Source: Ruminiclostridium sp.
GTDB taxonomy: Bacteria > Bacillota > Clostridia > Oscillospirales > Ruminococcaceae
Assembly: GCA_017941355.1 (NCBI GenBank)
Contig: JAGAWN010000157.1
Coordinates: 1-45,941 of the forward strand
Length of the DNA stretch: 45,941 bases
Direction of reading: 5' to 3'
The notes beneath the pieces were generated by a model. That model made no database searches. It saw only the letters and a program-made list of their open reading frames with translations, and was not told the origin of the DNA. Of the stretch, positions 40,546 to 45,941 are shown one piece after another; the first letter of the stretch is position 1; the number at the start of each line of letters is the position of its first letter. A program made the position numbers and the translations under genes.

Positions 40546-42145
40546 TTCGTTCACAGGGCTGCCCTCGGAGGGAGAGCTTGAAGCACTGGCGAACTCGCTC
40601 TTCCCGGATCTTGACCCGGTGCGCTGTGCGGAAGGTACAGCGAGGCTCACGGAGACAGGTGACACTTCGGTGATATACGAGGCGGCACAGAAAGCAGAAA
40701 ACTATGCGGGAAGCTACAGCGAATACGCACAGCTTGCGGAAAGCTTCGGAGGAGGGTATTACTCGGAGTACGAGAAGCTTGCCAATGTGCTTTCAGACGG
40801 CTTCGGAAGCTATGAAGCGGCTCCCGCTCAGACAGGATACTCTCCGGCAGTGCTGTCGGAAACACAGGCTGCGAGCTACACTCCCAAGACCGTGCAGCAG
40901 GCGGCTCCCGTTTCGGCAAGCGGCAATGTCGTTGTCGGTACTAAGACGCTGGAGCAGATACGCGCTGATTTTCCGATACTGAAAGAGATCGTCAACGGTC
41001 ACCCGCTTGTATGGCTTGACAACGGCGCCACTACACAGCGCCCACAGGCTGTCATAGACAGGCTTTCATACTACTATACCCACGAGAACTCCAATGTTCA
41101 CCGCGGCGTTCACGAGCTCGCGTCACGCTCTACCGATGCTTATGAAAACGCAAGACAGATAACCGCTGACTTCATCGGCGCACCTTCAAAGGACAACATC
41201 GTGTTCGTGCGTGGTACCACCGAGGGCATAAACCTTGTGGCGAACGCTTATGTTAAACCGCTTTTACAGCCCGGCGACGAGATCATTCTTTCAATTCTTG
41301 AACATCACGCGAACATCGTTCCGTGGCAGCTTGTCTGTGAAGAAACAGGTGCAGTGCTGAAAGTGATACCCTGTGACGAAAGCGGACAGCTGATACTCTC
41401 CGAATATGAGAAGCTGTTCACAAAACGCACAAAGTTCGTGAGTGTGACGCAGGTCTCTAATGTACTCGGCACGGTGACTCCCGTGGAAGAAATCATAGCA
41501 ATGGCTCATGCCCACGGTGTACGCATACTTATCGACGGTGCACAGTCCGTCGCCCATATACCGGTGAATGTCGCAGCACTCGACGCGGATTTCTTCGTGT
41601 TCTCCGGTCACAAGATATTTGCCCCCACGGGTATCGGCGCAGTTTACGGGAAGTCTGAGCTTCTTGAGGCTGCAAGACCGTATCACGGCGGCGGCAACAT
41701 GATAAAGGACGTGACCTTTGAGCGCACGATATACAATCCCGCTCCCAACAAGTTCGAAGCAGGCACAGGCAGTATCGCCGACGCGGTGGGTCTCGGCGCA
41801 GCGCTCGAATACCTGAACGCGATAGGAATGCCCTCGGTAAACAAACATGAGCATGAGCTTCTCGTGTATGCAATGAGCGAGATGAGAAGAATACCGGGGC
41901 TGCACCTTATAGGTACTGCGTCCAACAAGGCGAGCGTACTCTCCTTCATCCTCGACGGATACAGCAACGAGACTGTCGGTGCAAAACTCAACGAACTCGG
42001 TATCGCAGTGCGCACAGGTCATCACTGCGCACAGCCGGTACTCCGGCGCTTCGGTCTCGAAGGAACTGTCCGCCCGACTCTCGCACTCTACAACTCGTTT
42101 GAAGATATCGACGCTCTCATAAAGGGCATAAGGACGCTTGCGTGA
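40532..42145 (+). CDS. Encapsulated cysteine desulfurase (SufS-type) with N-terminal cargo-loading domain
   Basis: 537 residues from ATG 40532 (AGGTG upstream; GTG 40523 is an alternative), overlapping the shell gene by 14 bases. Residues 1-135 are low-complexity: GLPSEGELEALANSLFPDL, two YSEYxxLA units (62-69 and 77-84), then a Pro/Ala/Ser/Gln linker. This is the disordered targeting domain typical of family 2A cargo. The enzyme domain (about 136-537) has EHHANIVPWQ, IDGAQSVAH, SGHKIFAPTGIG with PLP Lys361, and RTGHHCAQPVL with catalytic Cys499. It converts cysteine to alanine, leaving persulfide/sulfane sulfur, probably inside the shell. Confidence 0.93.
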   Translation: MITTNSFTGLPSEGELEALANSLFPDLDPVRCAEGTARLTETGDTSVIYEAAQKAENYAGSYSEYAQLAESFGGGYYSEYEKLANVLSDGFGSYEAAPAQTGYSPAVLSETQAASYTPKTVQQAAPVSASGNVVVGTKTLEQIRADFPILKEIVNGHPLVWLDNGATTQRPQAVIDRLSYYYTHENSNVHRGVHELASRSTDAYENARQITADFIGAPSKDNIVFVRGTTEGINLVANAYVKPLLQPGDEIILSILEHHANIVPWQLVCEETGAVLKVIPCDESGQLILSEYEKLFTKRTKFVSVTQVSNVLGTVTPVEEIIAMAHAHGVRILIDGAQSVAHIPVNVAALDADFFVFSGHKIFAPTGIGAVYGKSELLEAARPYHGGGNMIKDVTFERTIYNPAPNKFEAGTGSIADAVGLGAALEYLNAIGMPSVNKHEHELLVYAMSEMRRIPGLHLIGTASNKASVLSFILDGYSNETVGAKLNELGIAVRTGHHCAQPVLRRFGLEGTVRPTLALYNSFEDIDALIKGIRTLA

Positions 42146-42160
42146 TCGTTGCATAAAGGC

Positions 42161-42204
42161 AATACCCCGTCGTCAGGATCAGTCCTGGCAACGGGGTATT
42201 TTGG
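42161..42204. terminator. Terminator of the encapsulin operon
   Basis: AATACCCCGT (42161-42170) pairs with ACGGGGTATT (42191-42200), with inner CAGGA/TCCTG; TTTT-like tail. Confidence 0.88.
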
Positions 42205-42253
42205 TATCCTGAAAAATCATACACATTTCACAATACAGACATTCAAAGAAATA

Positions 42254-42433
42254 TCATACCGGAACCGGATCCCGACAGTTCCGGTATATACTATATAATC
42301 TATCTTCCGCTATTGTTTCCTTGAACAGATTCTGGATGTCATCCATGCTCTGTACATTTGCCGCTGACAGCAGTTCGCTTATCAGTTCTCTCCGTGCCTG
42401 CTGTTCAGGCGTTCCTCTTTTTCTTCTTGCCAT
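42254..42433 (-). pseudogene. IS256-family transposase N-terminal fragment
   Basis: A 59-codon frame begins MARRKRGTPEQQARRELI and continues SAANVQSMDDIQNLFKETIAE, the usual IS256-family N-terminus, then switches to unrelated residues and stops at TGA 42254-42256. Its AGGAGG site and a TTGTGT-17-TATAAT promoter (about 42462-42490 on the minus strand) are intact, so a short peptide could still be made. The remaining ~90% of the transposase is gone. Confidence 0.8.
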
Positions 42434-42508
42434 TTTAAAACCTCCTAAGTAGTGCTGCTTCTATTATACACTACTTTGGAGGTTTACACAAGATTTGGAA
42501 TAGACTCA
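42434..42508 (-). mobile_element. IS256 end and promoter region
   Basis: Contains an inverted repeat AAGTAGTG (42447-42454)/CACTACTT (42469-42476) and the IS-end-like GTTTACACAAGATTTGGAAT up to about 42507. It forms one retained end of the element whose transposase fragment lies at 42254-42433. Confidence 0.55.
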
Positions 42509-43005
42509 AAACCGCTGTACTTGCTTTGGTACAGCGGGTTTCTTGTGGAGAGATATGTGATTTTTAAGCGGATTTTTAATAAAGATGTTTTCATATTGTT
42601 GATATGGCGGAACGAATGAAGTCCATAGAACGGGAGCTCGTTCTTCTCACAAAACTCTTTCAGCCAGCCATAGGGAGTCTGATTGTTCATTTCAGCTCCG
42701 TTCCACTTGGTGAACAGCCGGTCGGTCTCAATCCACTTGTCACCCAGCCGGAGAGCTTCCTCATCCTGCTCCGCTTTATACTCCTTGATCATATTCATTA
42801 TTGGCTGCGCTATCTTAAGTGTCCGCTGTGAGCGCTTTGTCTTGGTCGTATCTGTGTATATACCGCGCTCTGCTGTGTAGTTCGATGTCCGCTTAATGCT
42901 TATGATGTTATGCTCGAAGTCGATATCCTTCCATTCGAGACCCAGCATCTCGCTCCTGCGGAACCCGCTGTAAGCGATAATGTAGAAAAATACTATATCA
43001 CCATA
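42484..43005 (-). pseudogene. Tyrosine recombinase (phage-type integrase) catalytic-domain fragment
   Basis: The frame runs from TAA 43006-43008 and encodes FYIIAYSGFRRSEMLGLEWKDIDF (box I with catalytic Arg) and, after the central part, FYGLHSFRH (box II start, H-x-x-R). The N-terminal DNA-binding domain is missing. After SFRHINN the sequence is no longer integrase-like and runs into the IS256 end, so the Tyr nucleophile is lost. A hairpin AAACCGCTGTAC/GTACAGCGGGTTT at 42509-42541 lies between integrase and IS. Confidence 0.8.
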
Positions 43006-43029
43006 TTACAGGCAATGCCGCTTTTAGTG

Positions 43030-44199
43030 TTATTCTTTATCGAATTCACTTAAATTCAATGAGTAATACACATATTTATTTTTCACTTTTTTAAGAAGTT
43101 CCGGCTTTATCTCACCCAGCTTTGTTTTAAGTGTTGATAATGAAATGTGTAGATGTTCAATCATATCTTGATACCCTATACCCTTATCCGAGAATAATGA
43201 AGCCTGCAATAAGAGATCATACAAGTCTTTATCAGGGAATGACGATATACATTGATAGTAATCTTTATATAACTGTTGTTTCTCTGTAAGAGTTTCTAAT
43301 AATTGTTTTTCAGCTTCAAGAATAATATTCAGGAATGTTTCAACAAACGGTGATAAGTCTCCCTTACTGTTGAATTTCTCGCATATCTCAAACCCCTTGT
43401 AATATTTGTTGATATTCTCTTTAATAGTATGTGAAAGTCTATAACCTATTAAGGGATTAAGGCATTTCGACAGCATATAACAGCTTATAAAACGACTCGT
43501 TCTCCCATTGCCGTCATAGAATGGGTGAATGTATCCGAACAGAAAATGAAAAGCTGATATTCTGATGAGCATATCATATCTGTCATCATTCAAGAACATT
43601 AATGATTTGGTCATAGCAAGGTTGATAGCTGATTCAGGTTCTAACCCATTATGAATAACTGCACCGTTATCACCTTCGACTATTACGCTCTTTGCCCTGA
43701 ATAATTCTCCGTCCGGTTTATCATTTTCGTCGATCTCTTCGATAAAAATATCATCATATATTTTTCTTATATCGAGACAAGTCTTCAGCAGTATTCCCTC
43801 ACCGGAAGTAAGAGCTTTATATTTGTTTACAAGTCCGACAAAACGCTTCGATTTTTTATTGTAAGGAATAGAGTCAATTATAGTACCTATTTCTTTTCGT
43901 GTGCTTCTTACTCCCTCTATATCGTTGGTTTTAACTATTTCGCCTATAAGACTTTTTACAGTATATTGCTTTACGGCTATATCAGGCAATTCTGATGTAA
44001 GTTTATTAACCTGTTTGTCTATGCGTTCTATCTCAATAATAGCTTTGTATATATCCGATGAAGGATATATAAACGCTTCGCTGCCTTTAATGAGAATATC
44101 AATATGAATAGTATCATCGTTATTAAAGCGATAGTTATATTGTTCTTCATAAGCAGATTTATCACTATGATAAAGTTTATACAATGGCAAATACGGCAT
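43030..44199 (-). CDS. Fic-domain protein (probable AMP-transferase with N-terminal inhibitory motif)
   Basis: 389 residues from ATG 44199, chosen for AAGGTGA upstream; an in-frame ATG at 44223 lacks one. The Fic core HPFYDGNGRTSR matches HPFx(D/E)GNGRxxR completely. An inhibitory motif of the S/TxxxE(G/N) type lies N-terminal to it (KTNDIEGVRSTRKE), making it a class II Fic that self-inhibits. A C-terminal winged-helix-like part (GYQDMIEHLHISLSTLKTKL) is present. Fic proteins transfer AMP or similar groups to hydroxyl residues. Clearly AT-richer than neighbours and flanked by integrase and IS remains, so horizontally acquired. Confidence 0.9.
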   Translation of the reverse strand: MPYLPLYKLYHSDKSAYEEQYNYRFNNDDTIHIDILIKGSEAFIYPSSDIYKAIIEIERIDKQVNKLTSELPDIAVKQYTVKSLIGEIVKTNDIEGVRSTRKEIGTIIDSIPYNKKSKRFVGLVNKYKALTSGEGILLKTCLDIRKIYDDIFIEEIDENDKPDGELFRAKSVIVEGDNGAVIHNGLEPESAINLAMTKSLMFLNDDRYDMLIRISAFHFLFGYIHPFYDGNGRTSRFISCYMLSKCLNPLIGYRLSHTIKENINKYYKGFEICEKFNSKGDLSPFVETFLNIILEAEKQLLETLTEKQQLYKDYYQCISSFPDKDLYDLLLQASLFSDKGIGYQDMIEHLHISLSTLKTKLGEIKPELLKKVKNKYVYYSLNLSEFDKE

Positions 44200-44260
44200 T
44201 ATGTTCACCTTCTCTCGCAACATACAGTTAATAGCAAGCTGTTTTTGGCCGTTTTCTGAT

Positions 44261-44289
44261 ATTATATCATATCATTCAGGTAAAGTCAA
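44261..44289 (-). promoter_or_regulatory. Sigma-A promoter of the Fic gene
   Basis: Minus strand TTGACT (44284-44289), 17 bp, TATAAT (44261-44266), about 60 bp before the ATG. Confidence 0.85.
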
Positions 44290-44361
44290 TAGATTATAAT
44301 GATTTCTCTTTAATAATTTACTGATAGTGGTAACAATGACTATACTATATGCGGGATTTTG

Positions 44362-44826
44362 TCAAGTATGTGAATAATAATCGCGGCTTTGAAAATAGAT
44401 ACTTTGACTGTATGGTGCTGACTTCACAACGCCGTTATTGTATAAGTAAACATTTTCTTTGTCGTAATCATAGTAGATAAGCCCGTCCTCGGCGGCGTAC
44501 ATACTATAGGCTTCAGCTATATATGTCCCGTCAGCGGTGTAGATTGAATTTCCGAGCATATACCAGCAGCCAGCCGGAGATGTGACATACCATTCCATTT
44601 GCGAATCGCTTTCCGAAACACCACCGTCCGCTGCGCTTATTTTCAGCGTCTTGCGGAATTTTGTTCTGTTGTAGTCCGAGTTTTCGTCCTGCACGGCGGC
44701 TATCCTGTCCTCGACGGTCTCAAACTCATATTCCTTTGTATTACCGCTGAAATGGGCGTAGATCGTGTCGTTATATACACCGTAAAGCTGCATATAGCAG
44801 TCGAAGTAGATAGCAGCGATTTTCAC
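44362..44826 (-). CDS. Hypothetical protein, possibly 5'-truncated
   Basis: 154 residues from a GTG at 44826 that has no ribosome site; the frame is open another ~16 codons upstream to a TAA. No signal peptide. The sequence is Tyr/Asp-rich with repeated beta-like units (NSIYTADGTYIAEAYSMYA, GLIYYDYDKENVYLYNNG). It looks like the C-terminal part of a larger secreted protein, but no family is recognised. Confidence 0.5.
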   Translation of the reverse strand: MKIAAIYFDCYMQLYGVYNDTIYAHFSGNTKEYEFETVEDRIAAVQDENSDYNRTKFRKTLKISAADGGVSESDSQMEWYVTSPAGCWYMLGNSIYTADGTYIAEAYSMYAAEDGLIYYDYDKENVYLYNNGVVKSAPYSQSIYFQSRDYYSHT

Positions 44827-44945
44827 AATTTGCGGTCGATTTATTGTGCGTCTTGTCGGTCGGTTTTTATGTGGCTGTTACTGTTGAACTTGACTTTTTT
44901 CGGTATTACTGTTTTGATATTCTGAGTACAGCAAGATTGGACGAA

Positions 44946-44980
44946 AACATCCCCGTACCGCTTTTTCAGCGATACGGGGG
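44946..44980 (-). terminator. Terminator of the gene at 44988
   Basis: CCCCGTA (44951-44957) pairs with TACGGGG (44973-44979), with inner CGC/GCG. On the minus strand it is followed by ATGTTTT. The gap 44827-44945 shows nothing else. Confidence 0.8.
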
Positions 44981-44987
44981 TTCTGTG

Positions 44988-45941
44988 TTAATCTGATGTC
45001 TCGCCGAGAACGATAGTCTGACCGTACAAGGAGACAGATTGGATATTGTCAAGGTCAAGCGGCGCGTCAAACACACCGAACGTGTATTCATAGCTTGAAT
45101 ACTTATCATAATGACCGGTAGAGAGCATCGTATGCGCTTCCTCTCTTCCGTCAGTGAGCACAACAGTGCAGTCTGTGTTCTTCGGGTCAAGGAAGAAGTC
45201 GCTGCCGTCCTTTTCGATCACAAATCCCATAGGTGACAGCGTGATCTCCCACCTGCCGAATTCGTCATTTTCTGTAACAGTCTTTATCGGATCATGTCTC
45301 GGAACGGTAAGCGGTACTTCCACATAGCCTGCTCGGCGTTCGACGTGATCGGTAAGATCGCCGATGTACAGTTTCAGCGTATCGTCCTTGTCGAGTGGAA
45401 CAAAGAAGCTTGTGTATTTTATGACGCTGCCGTTCTCGTCCGAGGTTATTTCGATCTTTCCGCTGCCGCATTCCTTTGTCATTGTGGAATGAGGACTAAG
45501 GAATATGCTGTACGACGGGTCATCTTTGGAATTGTATGACTTATGCTCATAGTATTCGGGGTCTGTCGAGCGCAGCTCCATTTCCGCCTTGCAGACATGA
45601 CCGTCATACTGCACCGAGTTGACAATGCCCTTGCTGCCGTCCGCGAGCGCGAACTCCTTACCGAGCTCCAGCGCTCTTTCGCAGTTATAGATCTCCCAGC
45701 CGTTGACTGTTATCGTAACAACATCGTTTATGTCTATCGGGTCAAGGAACTGATAGAACTTATACGCCTTTCCGTCCGGCATTGCGATTCCCGAAGGCTC
45801 GTCGCCGAGTCCTTGCATTTTCCTTGTGCTGCCGTCCGCGAGGTTTATTGCAACTTCAAAATCCGAGACTGTGCGCGAGTATATCCGTTCTTCTTCGGTG
45901 TTACCGGTCGGTCCGTCTGTCACGATAAAGCTCAGGCTGTA
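44988..45941 (-). CDS. Extracellular beta-rich protein, DUF4179/DUF5643-like (partial, 5' end outside window)
   Basis: The frame runs from the right window edge (YSLSFIVTDG) to TAA at 44988, at least 317 residues. It consists of repeated beta-sandwich-like units: LADGSTRKMQGLGDE, DPIDINDVVTITVNGW, FFVPLDKDDTLKLYIGDL, FGRWEITLSPMGFVIEKDG, FDAPLDLDNIQSVSLYGQTI. Alternating 'L-D-D-I-x-S-V/T-V-x-G' strands are characteristic of the C-terminal extracellular part of clostridial DUF4179/anti-sigma-like membrane proteins. The membrane anchor and any N-terminal zinc-finger would lie outside the window, so the assignment is tentative. Confidence 0.6.
   Translation of the reverse strand, partial: YSLSFIVTDGPTGNTEEERIYSRTVSDFEVAINLADGSTRKMQGLGDEPSGIAMPDGKAYKFYQFLDPIDINDVVTITVNGWEIYNCERALELGKEFALADGSKGIVNSVQYDGHVCKAEMELRSTDPEYYEHKSYNSKDDPSYSIFLSPHSTMTKECGSGKIEITSDENGSVIKYTSFFVPLDKDDTLKLYIGDLTDHVERRAGYVEVPLTVPRHDPIKTVTENDEFGRWEITLSPMGFVIEKDGSDFFLDPKNTDCTVVLTDGREEAHTMLSTGHYDKYSSYEYTFGVFDAPLDLDNIQSVSLYGQTIVLGETSD

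Overview
The window reads as chromosome of a Gram-positive, spore-forming anaerobe of the Clostridia, most likely an Oscillospiraceae/Ruminococcaceae gut bacterium. The evidence is a cotJABC spore-coat operon, an anaerobic ribonucleotide reductase activase, consensus sigma-A promoters (TTGACA-17-TATAAT type), strong AGGAGG ribosome sites, choline-binding-like cell-wall repeats and clostridial IS relics. Most genes have roughly 50-58% GC by eye. A few islands (a Fic gene, the 3' end of a giant helicase gene) are clearly AT-richer. No rRNA, tRNA or CRISPR array was seen.

Layout. 1-2.3 kb: end of a probable DUF58 gene and a membrane transglutaminase. 2.3-3.8 kb: a decayed IS, then cotJCBA on the minus strand behind a sigma-E-like promoter. 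3.9-9.7 kb: four tandem secreted cell-wall-binding paralogues. 9.7-11.6 kb: GNAT acetyltransferase, smpB, a membrane-anchored secreted protein and a CopZ-like protein. 11.8-15.2 kb (minus): BMP-family lipoprotein, a 5'-truncated solute-binding protein gene and a SRAP (YedK/HMCES) DNA-protein crosslink enzyme. 15.4-18.4 kb: patatin-like phospholipase, a membrane protein, a methyltransferase remnant behind an intact promoter/operator region, and a CE2-type SGNH esterase. 18.5-27.9 kb: a 1924-residue DUF4011/SF1 helicase-nuclease, a TatD-linked radical SAM protein, NrdG, an OppA-type lipoprotein and a PIN/NYN-like protein. 27.9-29.6 kb: a sigma-D (motility) promoter driving a structured leader, a 15-codon ORF and two flagellum-associated-looking proteins. 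29.7-36.4 kb: signalling genes (dCache-HAMP-SpoIIE phosphatase; dCache-HD-GYP-REC; hybrid histidine kinase-REC-Hpt). 36.6-42.2 kb: a sulfur-metabolism locus. 42.2-45.9 kb: IS256 and integrase fragments, a Fic protein, a hypothetical protein and a probable anti-sigma/DUF4179-like extracellular protein cut by the window end.

The most notable system is 36.6-42.2 kb. A family 2A encapsulin shell (SrpI-like) overlaps a SufS-type cysteine desulfurase that carries a ~135-residue low-complexity N-terminal cargo-loading domain. Immediately upstream, same strand, lies a CysM-Mec-CysO sulfur-carrier pathway in which CysO is fused to its own activating enzyme (CysO-MoeB/MoeZ-rhodanese). The CysO diglycine is therefore internal, so the neighbouring JAMM protease (Mec) may have to release it. 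Together these suggest a compartment that mobilises sulfur from cysteine next to a protein-thiocarboxylate route that builds cysteine.

A second candidate novelty is a short structured repeat: a 5-bp hairpin with an AGGAC pentaloop, usually nested in a longer stem. It is seen four times (11.57, 11.73, 32.06 and 32.13 kb), with one compensatory base-pair change.
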